A DNA stretch of 64,000 nt from contig CM040432.1 in NCBI GenBank assembly GCA_022702705.1, positions 48,386,540 to 48,450,539 of the forward strand, in the 5' to 3' direction. Origin of the DNA: Papilionanthe hookeriana x Papilionanthe teres. Taxonomy: Eukaryota > Streptophyta > Magnoliopsida > Asparagales > Orchidaceae. The first letter of the stretch is position 1; each line of letters begins with the position of its first letter. Position numbers and translations under genes: made by a program. Below the pieces are notes generated by a model. It made no database searches. It was given only the letters and a program-made list of their open reading frames with translations, and was not told the DNA's origin. Shown one piece after another: positions 35,791-47,155 of this stretch.

Positions 35791-36195
35791 ATGTCTTTCT
35801 GAGCGAATGAGATTAAGAAGAAAGAGGAGTCTGACAAGAGTAAGTTTATTAGTGATAATGCTAAAGAGTTATTCAATGGATTTCTTATCGTTAGTATTCA
35901 GGGAATTGCAGAAAAGATTGCAATGATCGAAGCCCGAGTGACTTCACTCGAAGCAAAGATCAATGAAACTAATGCACATTTGGAGCATATGGGATGGAAA
36001 CTCAAGATGCAATTCAATCATAAAAGTCACGTGGAAGAAGCAGATAAGGTGATGTTCCTGAAGAACAAGTGGTTAGAAGAAGTAGATGTAAGAGTGTTCA
36101 ATCATAGTCCTTTCTATCATATTTATATTCCAGAAGGGTCAAATGGAAATAATATTGGTTCTAGATATATTCCATCTACTGGAGAGTGGAATTAA
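35791..36195 (+). pseudogene. ORF2, small coiled-coil protein of element A
   Basis: ATG at 35,791; the fourth codon is TGA, then the frame is open to 36,195 (135 codons). It parallels B ORF2: KELFNGFLIVSIQGIAEKI against SYFNGFIAVSLEKISSCLD, and HLEHMGWKLKMQFNH against QIEHLEWQAKLQFDH. The middle is a heptad-like coiled coil. No known domain recognised, no signal peptide or membrane segment. Conservation between A and B in sequence and position argues it was a real gene. Confidence 0.65.
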
Positions 36196-37039
36196 ATGTT
36201 GGTTTGATCTTGTGATTTGTTTTGAGTATTTTATGTTTTATGAGTTTGATGTTTTAAAGTTTTTAATGTTTTATGTTTGTGATTTGTTGCACTTTAATGT
36301 GTGATAGTTACATCTTAGTGATGTAAACTTATCATTATGCTTATTGAGTCTGTTTGTATTTAGGGAATTTCATCCAAAGTCTTTGGATAAAAATTTTTAG
36401 TTTGTGTTAAGTGTGGTTTGATTTTAATGAATATAAGTTTGTGTTTGTGTGAAACTTAATCGGAATTGATGGATATTAATGTTTAAAATTGGAGTATTGG
36501 AGATTTATGAGTAAGAAACAATTATTTTGAGAATATTAAGGGTTTTTAACTAAGTGGTTTAGTGCATTTTCTTAATTGTGAAAATCTTAGCACTGACAGC
36601 CAAGCGCCAGATTGCCGGCGCTTATGCGCCAAATTTTGCAGCTAAGCGTCGAAAGCCTCGCGCTTAGACGCTGGTTCGCGAAAATTGGTTTTCAACAGTT
36701 AAAACACGAAAATCGCCATTTTTTTAACTTACCTGTCATCTTCAACCTCTAACTTTCGCGAAACGGAGCCTAGGGCATCAACATTTTGGAAAGTTTGAAG
36801 GCCGATTTCAACAAAAATTGTTAGATTTGGATTCCTTAAGGTACGAGCACTACTCCTAAGTAAAAATGTTTTATTTTCCACATGTTTTTTGAGTACATTT
36901 TGGAAAATCCTAAAATCACTATTCATGGTGGAAATTTGAAGAAAAGGATGAGAAATTGCTTGAATTTAGTGGAAATTACTTTTGGAAGTTAATTTAGCAA
37001 GTTTAGTTTGATTTTGGAATCTATGGTGAATTTTTTGTG
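36196..37039 (+). other. Spacer between ORF2 and ORF3 of A with a GC hairpin cassette
   Basis: Non-coding. At 36,598-36,672 there are two GC-rich hairpins: AAGCGCC, an 8-nt loop, GGCGCTT; then CTAAGCG and CGCTTAG. The surrounding DNA is AT-rich. B has its own cassette at the equivalent place (42,653-42,685). Confidence 0.55.
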
Positions 37040-37960
37040 ATGGCTCCAAAGTCAAAGCGCTCGAGAGAAAAGATAAGATTCAATTCTGACAAATTTGTTA
37101 GTGCAAGGGCTCAGGAACGTTACGTTGATGCACTACAGTCACGTAAATTGATTTGTGAGCGTGTGTTTAGTAAGCCAAGAGAGGTTATTGAGGAGATGAT
37201 TGCTAAAAGGAATTAGGAAAATTACTGCTCTCCTTTGTTGCTGTTGTTTTTGTGGTCAGAGAGATTTATGCAAGCTTACTTGTAGCAGAAAAAAATTTGG
37301 TGATGGTGAGAAGGCAGGAAATACATTTTACATCTGTGGTAATCAATGTCTTTTTTCGACTGCCTCCTGATATGTTTTGTTTTTACTCAAACTATCATCC
37401 TAATGAGAGAGAGTTAGACGAGATTATGACATTTCTGAGTGACGAAAGAGCTTTATGGAAGATGACAAATGATAGAAGAGTAAATTTTCAAGCCTCCAAG
37501 TTAAATGCTATTTCTAAAGCATGACATTATTTTATCTCATCTAAGTTGTTGCCTTCAAGCCATACTAGTGAAGTTACAAGGGAGAGAGTTGTTCTGAACT
37601 ATTGCATTAAGCAAGAGAAGCCTATAGATATTGGAGCAATCATTTATGATTATATTTTGAATTCCGCCAGATCTACCACTACTGTAGGTATGGGATTTCC
37701 TTCCTTGATCCATTCATTATGAGAATGATCTGGAGTGAAATTTGAAACTTGGGAAGTGGTCCTTCAGCCTTTGAAACCAATTACCAATGTAAACGTTGGA
37801 GCTTACACTGTACATTCAGAGTTTGGCTGGAGAGTAGGATTTGGTAGGGCTTCCACTGCTTCTGCTGCTTCTACTTCCCGTGCTACTATTTTGAGAGCTT
37901 CATCATTTAGAGATTCACAGACTGGTTTGTTAAGAAAGATTCTGAAGAAGGTGAGTGACC
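37040..37960 (+). pseudogene. ORF3 (putative plant transposon protein-like) of element A, cut by B
   Basis: Starts MAPKSKRSREKIRFNS. After stops and a frameshift (near 37,230) it continues with FVAVVFVVREIYASLL, RVNFQASKLNAISKA, LNYCIKQEKPIDIG and TVGMGFPSLIHSL. The same order of motifs is in B ORF3. The (I/V)VR(K/E)(F/I)YA core resembles the plant-specific domain I recall as PF20167, common in the 3' ORF of Athila-type elements. The 3' end is lost near the B junction. Confidence 0.65.
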
Positions 37961-37992
37961 CAATGCTATATATATGTGTACTAAAAATTCAA

Positions 37993-38010
37993 TCCCCGGC
38001 AACGGCGCCA
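37993..38010 (-). other. Perfect tRNA-Asp PBS copy outside the 3' LTR of B
   Basis: On the minus strand TGGCGCCGTTGCCGGGGA, 18 of 18 to the tRNA-Asp complement, with the usual AGTTTT spacer after the LTR end. It lies on the outer side of the 3' LTR, where host DNA is expected. Either the unremoved primer copy was integrated, or a partial tandem element remains. Confidence 0.85.
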
Positions 38011-38016
38011 AAAACT

Positions 38017-39783
38017 TGACCCACAATCCGCTAAATATAAAAATTAATGCTTTCAAATATATGTAATAGATAATAATAGCAACTAGTGTATACAAATATA
38101 ATTTTATTGAAAATATTTTACTTACTATGGGTACTATGCAAGTATACGTATCGTATCAAGTAATATAGGGCTTTGAAACAAAGACCCCAGTATCGATCCC
38201 ACGAGGAGTGAGTTATGGATTTTTAAATATTTTAATTTTATTTTTATGTATTTCTTTTATAATTTATAAATTTGATATTTTTAATTTACTAGATGCAATA
38301 ATAAATCAGCAATGAAAGATGCAATAATAAAGTAGTAATGAAATGATTGGTGTAAATAGCAATAAGAACACAACTTTCTTCCTTTCAATTAATCAAAGAT
38401 TTTCTAAGATAATGATAATATTCGTGGAGAATATAAATTTATGGTATTGTGCCAAATAGAAGCATTCATATTCTTTACCCTTTCGATCCAGGTGTAACGA
38501 ACATTGGCTAGCTTTATAGATCGAGTCCGGATGTATTGTTAGTAGAGTGGGTTAATCTAGGCTCACACTACTAGATGTCCAAGGGTGGCTATGGTCGGCC
38601 CTACTAGTGACCCTTTCCTTCTCTATAAACTAAATCACAAGAATTTAGTCTGTCACTCTAAAAACTTATTAATTCTACGCCCATTATATAATATCTTCCT
38701 ATTTATTTGCACTTCACCTTGAATAACCCACACAAGGCCTTCGACTACCCAAGGATTCATGTGATATCTACTAGTTAAGGATGCATCTCCTTCTAGGTAT
38801 CAAAACTCTTCAATAGATTTTAACAATACAAGTGATCAATTTGTAAAGTAAATGAATATCCGGTATTAATATCATCACAATCTTTTAAAATATAAATAGT
38901 TTTTAATTTTCCATCGAATTTTATATTATCTTATTTATCTTTTCATAATTGAAAGGAGAAAGTAAACTAACTACTCATAACACATTGAATTTAAACAATA
39001 AAACATGATAAAAAAACTTTGAATAAAATTACAAATACTTATCTCAAGTGTTTTTCCTACTGAACCTCTGAATTCTTCTGACTCCAAAGCAAATAAACTT
39101 CAAAAGCACCAACTCTTTAAACTCTCAATACAAACTCTAAATAAACTCACTAATTAATAAAAATGGCCCTAAAGTATTTCTCTAATTCTCCATCTAGATG
39201 GGGCTCTAGATAGGGGGATGTATGGGGCGTTTTTCTCTGAAGGAGTACCCTCCTATTTATTGGGTTCAAGGGTTACCTTGAGGCACCTTTTCAAAATGTG
39301 TCCACATTCAATGAATCTTCTAGAATGTGTGTCTGGCGCCTAGGCGCCGCACTCTGCTTCCAGTTCTTCGCACCTCTTCACTTTTGATCGCACCTCTTCT
39401 CGATTAAAACTGTTTCCAAGTGTCCAAATACATTGTATCACATGTCCTATAAACCAGGAACAACCGCGCTCTTCAGAAGGTCCAATAACCGCTAACACCG
39501 TCAAAATAACCGTCCAAAAGTCATCAAAAATCTTGACAGATCCCGTATCGACCTGGCGCCTAGGCGCCGGATTCTGGCGCCTAGGCGCCAGACCAATAAT
39601 TTTGACAATTTTGCATTTTGGCTCCATTTTTTCTCATTTTTGCTCCTTTTTCACTTTTTTTCTTCTTGAACATTTTTCCATCACCTATATCCAAAGAAAC
39701 AAAAATACCTTTCATTAAAGCATACTATCCTTAAAATTTTGATAAAAATCAAGGCATAAAAATGGGTATTTTTTCATGGATCA
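38017..39783 (-). mobile_element. 3' LTR of element B
   Basis: On the minus strand it starts TGATCCATG, ends GGATTGTGGGTCA and is 1767 bp. It carries GGCGCCTAGGCGCC palindromes at 39,335-39,348, 39,555-39,568 and 39,576-39,589, a mutated TATA (AATAAATAGG) at 39,252-39,261, and the conserved 3' box at about 38,139-38,205. Confidence 0.92.
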
Positions 39784-39798
39784 AAATCCCCCAAACTT
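39784..39798 (-). other. Polypurine tract of element B
   Basis: On the minus strand AAGTTTGGGGGATTT directly before the LTR start TGATCC. The upstream ACTTGAGGACAAGTAACATT is shared with A (52,240-52,265). Primes plus-strand synthesis. Confidence 0.85.
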
Positions 39799-41239
39799 AA
39801 ATGTTACTTGTCCTCAAGTAACCCTTTTTACTATATAAATTGTATAACATTTGGAATGAAATATAAATATTTAAGACTCCTTGTAATTTTTGATCTTATA
39901 AAGGTTTTAGTAAATCATTAACCAAATTTCACTAAGTTTAATTTTAAGAATTTAAAGAATATTCAACTACCAAATCATAAGACTTCAAAATTTTTTCATT
40001 CATTTCGAAAATAATAGAAGTTTCTTATATTAAGATCACAAAGATTATTTACAAGAAAAATATTTTCATGAAAAGTCTTTCTTAAATAAATATTCATGCA
40101 TGAAAATTAAGTAAAAGTATGTAACTAGTTTTCTTCATATAAGATAATTCAAGTGAAGCCAATTTTTGATTAGGAATATCCTCAAGCTTCTCCTCTTTTT
40201 TTTCTCTCTCTTTTTTTTTTCCATAGTGAGGATTACTGTATCTGGATAGCCTGTTAATGATTTTGAACTTCACTATCCTTAAATTATATTTTTAAACTTT
40301 TACATTTTCACTTAATTATTATAACATGAATAGAATTTCAAAAAGATTTTCAATCTTTTTTTTTCAAGCTATAATTTTTTATTTCTTAATACTTCTAAAA
40401 TTCAATTATTTCTATTATGAATAGAAAAATTTCTTAATCTTATTCTTCTTTAAGTTAAATAATTCTATTCTTAAAATTAATCAAAGTTATTAAAATTTTG
40501 GTTAAGTCCACTAAATTATTTATAATTTCAAAAATTTAAGTGATCTTAAATAGGTTCTTCATTCCTTTTGTTATGTTAAGATTTTTTTTTTTTTAAGAAA
40601 ATATAGTTTATTAAGGACAAATAAAATTTAAATTTGCATGTATTTTCTCTCCCCCCAAACTTAAGTTTTGGTATATCATGAAAATAATAAAGTATGAGGG
40701 AAAGAAAAGTATAATTTAAAAAGGAATTTTATAAGCATGTAAATAAAATTATAGAAAGAAATATAATTTACGTCTACACATGCTTTTTATGAATATTACA
40801 GAAATAATGGAGCATATAAAAGTAAGCAGGCTCAAAAATTTTATATAGCAGTAGTTGAATTAAATAACTATATTACTAATAGAAAAAAAATAACATTACT
40901 AACTATTCTAAAATACTAAGCAGTAGGTTGAAACCAAAAATAAACATTAATTTATTCAAATTTCAGTCTGCAACTAAATATCTAAAACAGTCTCATCATC
41001 AAATAATTCATACAAAGTCTCATAAACAAATCTAAACTAGTAAACAACAAACAACAACCAGTACTAGCAAACAAAAACTAAACTAACAACAGACTCAGCA
41101 CATCTTAGAGGTAAATCAAGCCACTAATCACTTTCTGTAGCCTTGTCATCATCATCACCAAAAGAAAAATCCACATCCTTAGGATCAACATATGGTGAAA
41201 ATCTAGGACAGGTGGGAAACTGAATATCATGCTCACCCT
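39799..41239 (-). other. 3' non-coding region of element B
   Basis: AT-rich, no frame. It has a purine-rich run on the minus strand at about 40,194-40,222 and a second AAGTTTGGGGGGAG-like tract at 40,650-40,668. The purine run matches a similar one in A (51,790-51,875), so it may be a central polypurine tract. Confidence 0.55.
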
Positions 41240-42283
41240 TCAAGAATCGACTAAAGACTGCGAATACTCGACATCATATTCACTCTTCCTCTGGGTGTAA
41301 TCAGATAGGTGATCAATCTTCTTATCCATAGTATCAACTCTATAGTGAGTTAGAAATAACTCATTCTGCTGCTCCAGAAATTGATCATGCATCGATTCCC
41401 AAAAACTAGACGGTGGCTTAGCAGTAGAAATAGAAGGTCTGGAAGTGGAAGCTCTACCTGGAGTAAGTGGAGAAGTAGACGGGGCTGTAGATCTCTTCCC
41501 ACGAAGACGATCATAGATACTAACACTCTCCTGCCCAATCGGCTTGGTAGATTTCAGCTTCTCCTCAGAAATATCAGCAGTGACTCCATTGTTCACACAT
41601 AAAGAATAAATCAGAGATGAGAATCCTAGTCCTACAGAAGTACTGGATCTAACCGTAGACTCCACAGAATCATAAATAATACTGCCGACATCTATCGGCT
41701 TCCTCTCCTGAATGCAGTAGTTTAAGATAGCTCGATCTCTAGTCACTTCGCTCAGGTGGTTGGATGGTATAAGTCTTGCAGAAATAAAGTAATGCCATGC
41801 CTTTGAAATACCATTTAACTTAGAAGATTTGAAATTTACCCGTTTATCATTCCGAATCTTTCAAGCTCCAGTGTCGTCAGTCAAATAAGCAATAATCATC
41901 TCAAGATCTCCCTCAGATGGAGATAATCCAGAATAGTGGCACTCGATGGTAGGTGGAAGTCCATAAAAAACATTGATCCTTTATGGAGTAAATCCTAATC
42001 CAACACCTCTGACAAAGACTTCGTAGTCTTCCGCATCCAAAAATTTAGCATAAAATTTGCGCACGACTGGAATAACAGTAACAACGGTGAAATAACAGAA
42101 TCGTTGCCAGTTGTGTGCAATGATCGTGTTCTCGATCATTTCACCGGGATTGTAAAAGCTTCGCTCTGAGATAAATTTTCTGGACGTCGCAAATTTGTGA
42201 TATCGAAAATGCGCTGCCGCAGTCGCGAACTTGCTACTGTCAAAATTTTCTCGTGCCTTTCCTCGCTTAGATTTCGGTGTCAT
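41240..42283 (-). pseudogene. ORF3 (putative plant transposon protein-like) of element B
   Basis: One frame of 348 codons with two in-frame stops (near 41,980 and 41,860). It starts MTPKSKRGKARENFDSSKF and includes ITIIAHNW-like sequence, VIPVVRKFYAKFL, FVRGVGLGFTP and INVFYGLP, then LNYCIQERKPIDVGSIIYD and a serine/threonine-rich tail (SRPSISTAKPPSS). The VVRKFYA...VRG...INVFYGLP spacing fits the plant-specific domain of Athila 3' ORFs (PF20167 from memory). No signal peptide or transmembrane helix, so not an envelope. Function unknown. Confidence 0.68.
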
Positions 42284-43079
42284 CTAAATGTGAAAGAAAA
42301 TACAAATAAATTAAAGAATCAAAGATTTGAACTCTTTTTAAGCGTAAGAAACTTAAAATGAGTTTATAAATTCATGGAGAAACACTAAAAATCAAAATTT
42401 TTCTCAAAATTTTGATTTTTAGTCAAAAATAGGAAAAACTATGGTGAAAATAAAAAATAAATGGCTTGGAGTGTAGATCTGACCTTGAGATGAAGAAATC
42501 AAGTGATTTTGGGCTCAAAATCTTGATGTTTTGACCTCAATATGGATTTAGGAGGTGGGTTTTTGAGAAAAAGAGGAAGAAGATGAAGCTTAGGCGTAAA
42601 AAATGGCTAATGGGGGTTTAAATGGTGTTTTTCGGGTAAGCAGGCCGAACCAGCGCCTAGGCGCCGAATTCTGGCGCCTAGGTGCTAGAATCGCCTTTTC
42701 AAAAAAATCTCTTAAAAATTTTATTTTCCACCAAAATTCATAAATTAACTTCTAATTACTCATATAAGAGTATTGCTTCAGTTTCCTTCTTCCAAAATAT
42801 TTTCCAAAAATTTTAAAAATTAAAAATTAAATCCACCAATTAAACACAAGTTTAAATCAAACTCTTCTAATTCCATTCATGATTTTCAATTTTGGGCTCA
42901 ATACAATTCAGATAAGTATCATAACATGATTCAAGTTCTAACAACAATCAAACAACACAAATTTGAAAGCAAATACAACACACATTGAACATGAAAGCAA
43001 ACACACAAACAAACACAATCGATTCACTAAATCGATACAACGACACAATAGATAAATCACAATCTCACCACATCACTAT
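42284..43079 (-). other. Spacer between ORF2 and ORF3 of B with a palindrome pair
   Basis: Non-coding. At 42,653-42,685 two GC palindromes (GCGCCTAGGCGCC and GGCGCCTAGGTGC) are 7 nt apart (GAATTCT), the same arrangement as in the LTR and ahead of ORF2. A CATTTAAACCCC motif follows about 25 bases downstream on the minus strand, a weak TATA candidate. The remainder is AT-rich. Confidence 0.6.
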
Positions 43080-43436
43080 CTAATTCCCATTATCTTCACA
43101 ATGAAGATTGCTTGGCCTACTGAGGAAGAATACTAATGCTCTCGGAAAATCTGTTGTCGTTTTCTCGTCAATCCAATTTTTCTTCGCATACATCTCCACT
43201 TGAGCATCTTGATAAGCCACTAGATGATCAAATTGAAGTTTCGCCTGCCATTCCAGATGTTCAATTTGATGATACATCTCATGGAGGCGATCTCCAATGC
43301 TTTTAAACTCTGCTTCAAACTTATCTAGACAACTAGAAATTTTCTCCAAACTTACAGCGATGAAACCATTGAAGTAGGATTGAGGATCCTTTGAAACCTT
43401 GTCTCTAGCCTCTTCTCCAAGATTTCTCCTCTCCAT
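43080..43436 (-). CDS. ORF2, small coiled-coil protein of element B
   Basis: An uninterrupted 118-codon frame (MERRNLGEEARDKVSKD start). It has FNGFIAVSLEKISSCLDKF, then a likely coiled coil (FKSIGDRLHEMYHQIEHLEW), then a tail with KKNWIDEKT. It parallels A ORF2 (35,791-36,195) over most of its length apart from the C-terminus. The ATG is 75 bases after a TATA motif. Charged and soluble, without a domain I recognise. It is the only intact coding frame of the element, but being short, intactness may be chance. Confidence 0.6.
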   Translation of the reverse strand: MERRNLGEEARDKVSKDPQSYFNGFIAVSLEKISSCLDKFEAEFKSIGDRLHEMYHQIEHLEWQAKLQFDHLVAYQDAQVEMYAKKNWIDEKTTTDFPRALVFFLSRPSNLHCEDNGN

Positions 43437-43506
43437 TTCTTCAAAAATCCTCTCTAATCTCTCAAGAATGGAGTAATGATTGCATAAGGATTGGTGACGA
43501 AGATAG

Positions 43507-43672
43507 GGTCATTTATAAGAGAAAATAGTGTGAAAAACTGAATATTTTCAGTTTTGACATGATCCAGTAACTGTGGCGCTTAGGCGCCAAATCTAGCACC
43601 TAGGCACCGGACCTATCGACACATAGTTTTACTCTGGCGCTTAGGCGCCAAATCTGGTGCCTAGGTGCCGGA
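43507..43672 (-). promoter_or_regulatory. Putative internal promoter of ORF2 in element B
   Basis: Two palindrome pairs precede a TATA motif. The pairs are GGCGCTTAGGCGCC (43,636-43,649) with GGTGCCTAGGTGCC (43,656-43,669), and GGCGCTTAGGCGCC (43,575-43,588) with GCACCTAGGCACC (43,596-43,608). On the minus strand TTATAAATGACC follows at about 43,518-43,507, with the ORF2 ATG about 80 bases further. A has the same order and spacing. Confidence 0.58.
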
Positions 43673-43986
43673 ACCATGTTCGACTCCGTTTCACCTAACG
43701 TCAAATTTCAAAGTTTTGTTTTCCAAAATAGGTAGTTTAGAATGGTTAGATCAATATAGACTCAGTAACACAAATTATAAGCAATCCTAATGAAGGTTAA
43801 CTTGATCTCATTTTTACTCATATATGAAATAGAGTGATCCAATGTCTATGCTTTATATAATTCGAGATAATTTTCAGTTTAAGTCAATAAAGACTTGTTA
43901 GCATTCAAAGTTTCTAAAATAATATAAAATTAAACAAGACCGAGGCATAACCTTACATTACAAATGTAAAACATACAAAAAAAACT

Positions 43987-44018
43987 ATGGGTTGCCTCCG
44001 ACAAAGCGCTTGGTTTAA
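43987..44018 (-). other. Conserved motif after the integrase of B
   Basis: On the minus strand AAACCAAGCGCTTTGTCGG then AGGCAACCCAT, the counterpart of 35,341-35,370 in A. One stem base differs (TCGG for TGGG), weakening the hairpin. Confidence 0.6.
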
Positions 44019-44121
44019 TGTCGTCAGCCCGACCTAATTAAGTCTTTTAATCAGGTAGCCTCAACTCATAAGCCTCTTTATAAATCTTTTTAAAATCTCC
44101 CAAATAAGGCTTCAGTCTTAA

Positions 44122-45435
44122 TCAATTAACTTTAAAAATTTTTCCCGTTTTGGGACCTTTAACATCCACAGCTCCATAATGGTATACTTTTTCAATTATA
44201 TATGGTCCTATCCATTTTGATCTTAATTTTCCAGGAAATAGTCTTAAACAAATATTAAATAATAATACTTCTTGTCCAGGCTCAAATATTTTTCCTGAAA
44301 TCTTTTTATCATGTAATATTTTCATTTTCTCTTTATAAATCCTTGCATTTTCATATAATTCATTTCTTATTTCATCCATCTCATTCAATTGCAATAATCA
44401 TTTTTCTCCTGCAGTATTCAGATCAAAATTAAACTCTTTATCGCCCAATAAGCTTTATGTTCAAGTTCAACAGGTAAGTGAAAATGTTTACCATAAACTA
44501 ACCAGTAAGGTGACATTCTGATTGGTGTCTTATAAGCTGTTTTATAAGCCCATAATGCAGAATCAAGTCTATCAACCCAATCAGTTCTTTTAGGATTAAC
44601 GGTCTTCTCTAAAGCTCTTATAATTTTTCTTGTTTGATACTTCAGCCATTCCACTTGTTTGTGGGTGATATGCAATTGCAATTCTGTGTTTGATTCTAAA
44701 TTTTTCCAATAATGATTGAATTCTTATATTTCTAAAATGACTTCCACCATCTGTGATAATTACCTTAGGCATTCCAAATCTTGAAAAAATCATCTTCTTT
44801 AAAAATTTTGAAACACTTTTGGAATCACAGCTAGGTAAAGCTACAGCTTCAATCCACTTTGAAACGTAATCAACCGCAAATAAAATATAAATCTTTCCAG
44901 ATGATGGTACAAATGGTCCCATAAAGTCTAAACCCCATTTATCAAAAATTTCAACTTCTAATATATAGTTTAAAGAAATTTCATCTTTCTTGGATATATT
45001 TCCCATCCTTTGACATCGATCACATGTTTTCACATAATGTCTCACATCTTTAAAAAAGGTAGGCCAATAAAATCCTGAAGTTAAAATTTTAAATGCAGTT
45101 TTATCTACTCCAAAGTGTCCTCCAAATTCGGAATCATGACATTTTTGAATAGTAGCATAAGTTTCTTCATAAGGTACGCATCTATGAATTACAGAATCTC
45201 TTCCTAATTTAAATAAATGAGGATCTTCCCAAATATAAGATTTAGCATCATTTTTAAATTTCTTAATAAATTTGTTATCCAATCCATAAGGTAAAATATT
45301 GCTAACTAAATAGTTAACTATATCTGCATACCAAGGTGTTTGGTATTCTTGAATAACATACAAATGTTCATCAGGAAATTTCTCATTTATATTTTCTTCA
45401 GTAATAACATCATTCTTAATTCTAGATAAATGATC
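44122..45435 (-). pseudogene. Integrase of element B
   Basis: Zinc part GGHFGVDKTAFKI and CDRCQRMGN (about 45,125-45,000). Core WGLDFMGPF (D, about 44,940), ITDGGSHFRN (D, about 44,760) and a GMAEVSN region (E, about 44,640), where a frameshift interrupts. Then FAL-WAYKTAYKTPIRMSPY and KLRSKWIGPYIIEKV. It ends near 44,122. Apart from the frameshift near 44,640 and one between 44,418 and 44,394 the catalytic residues are all present. Confidence 0.9.
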
Positions 45436-47155
45436 AGCAATTTAGTTGTCCGTTCCTTTTCTATCCACTATTTTAAAATCAAATTCATGTAGAAGTAAAA
45501 CCCATCTTATCAGTCTAGGTTTAACATCTTTTTTCGTCATTAAATATTTAATAGCGGAATGATCAGTATGAACTATGCATTTGGTACCAAGAAGATAAGG
45601 TCTAAATTTATCAAAGGCATATACTATAGCTAAAAGCTCTCTTTCAGTAGTAGTGTAATTTCTTTGAGTTTCAGTAAGAGTTTTACTAGCATAATATATA
45701 AGTTTGAAAATTTTCTCATATTTTTGTCCCAATACAGCTCCAATTGCAAAATCACTTGCATTGCACATTAATTCAAAAGGGTTATTCCAATTAGGTGCAA
45801 TAATTATAGGTGCAGTTATTAATTTGTCTTTTAAAATATTGAAAGCATTAACACAGTCTTCATTAAAATCAAATTTAGCTTCTTTTTCCAATAAATGAAA
45901 AAGAGGTTTAGCAATTTTAGAAAAATCCTTTATAAATTTTCTATAAAATCCAGCATGACCTAGAAAACTTCTCACATCAGTAACAGTAGTAGGGGGTTGC
46001 AGTTCAGCAATAATTTTTACTTTTGCTTGATCAACTTCCATCCCTTTTTGTGAAACTTTATGACCAAGTACAATGCCTTCTGTGATCATAAATTGACATT
46101 TTTCCCAGTTAAGAACTAAATTTGTTTCTTCACATTTTTTCAGAACTTTGGAAATATTTTCCAAACAAAACGCAAAAGAAGTTCCAAAAAACTGAAAAAT
46201 CGTCCATGAATACTTCAATTCCCTTGTCAATCAAATCACAAAATATTGACATCATACATCTTTGAAAAGTTGCAGGTGCATTACTTAAACCAAAAGGCAT
46301 TCTTCTAAAGGCAAATGTTCCATAAGGACTTGTAAATGTTGTTTTCTCTTAGTCCTCAGGAGCAATAAGTAATTGATAATAACCAGAATATCCATCCCGA
46401 AAACAGAAATATGAGTGTCCAGCTAATTTGTCAAGCATTTGATCCAAGAAAGGTAAAAGAAAATGATCCTTTCTAGTGGCGTCATTTAACTTCCGATAAT
46501 CAATGCAAATTCGCCATCCAGTAACTTGTCTTGTAGGAATTAGTTCATTTTTATCTTTGACAGTGACAGTTACTCCTCCTTTCTTCGGAACACAATGAAT
46601 AGGACATACCCATTAGCTATCCGAAATAGGATAAATAATTCCATCATCTAACCATTTTAAAAATTTCTTTTTAACAACCTCTTTCATGAAAGGATTTAAT
46701 CTTCTTTGCGGTTCAATAGTAGGTTTAAAATTTTCTTCCATTAAAATTCTATGCATACAAATGGAAGGGCTTATTCCTATTATATCAGCAATAGTCCAAC
46801 CAAAAGCTTTTTTATAATTCTTTAACGCTCCTATTAATTTTTCTTCTTGATCTAAACTTACCACAGAAGAAATAATAACAGGTAAAGTTAATGAATTTCC
46901 AAAAAATGCATACTTTAAATGTGAAGGTAACATTTTTAATTCCAGTTCAGGGGCTTTTTTAATTGAGGGTAAAAGTATATCATTTTGAGTTATGTCTAAA
47001 GTTTCCCAGTTCTCTTTAATATAATGAGTTTCTTTAAGTAATTCATCTTCGTTTAGTTCTTCATTTTCATCAGTTAAAAATTTAATTTCTTCTTCAGGAA
47101 TTATTTTACATTTTTCTCGATAGTATTTTTCAATTATAAAATCAAAAATATCCAT
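45436..47155 (-). pseudogene. Reverse transcriptase-RNase H of element B
   Basis: Minus strand: LKMLPSHLKYAFFG, FGWTIADIIGISPSICMHR, then RT with WRICIDYRKLN, RDGYSGYYQL, FGLSNAPATFQRCM and FMDD (about 46,215). RNase H has MCNASDFAIGAVLGQK (about 45,765; the usual first D of CDAS is N here), TTERELLAIVYAFDKF and HTDHSAIKYL. Lesions: stops near 46,613 and 46,352, a one-base frameshift at a T run near 46,190, and a stop near 45,440. Palm motifs are well preserved. Confidence 0.9.

Noticed and set aside
37993..38010. tRNA-Asp gene fragment
   Set aside because: Only the 18 bases of the acceptor/T-arm end are present, in PBS context beside an LTR.
41240..42283. Envelope gene of B
   Set aside because: No signal peptide, transmembrane helix or cysteine pattern; motifs fit a plant transposon-associated domain.
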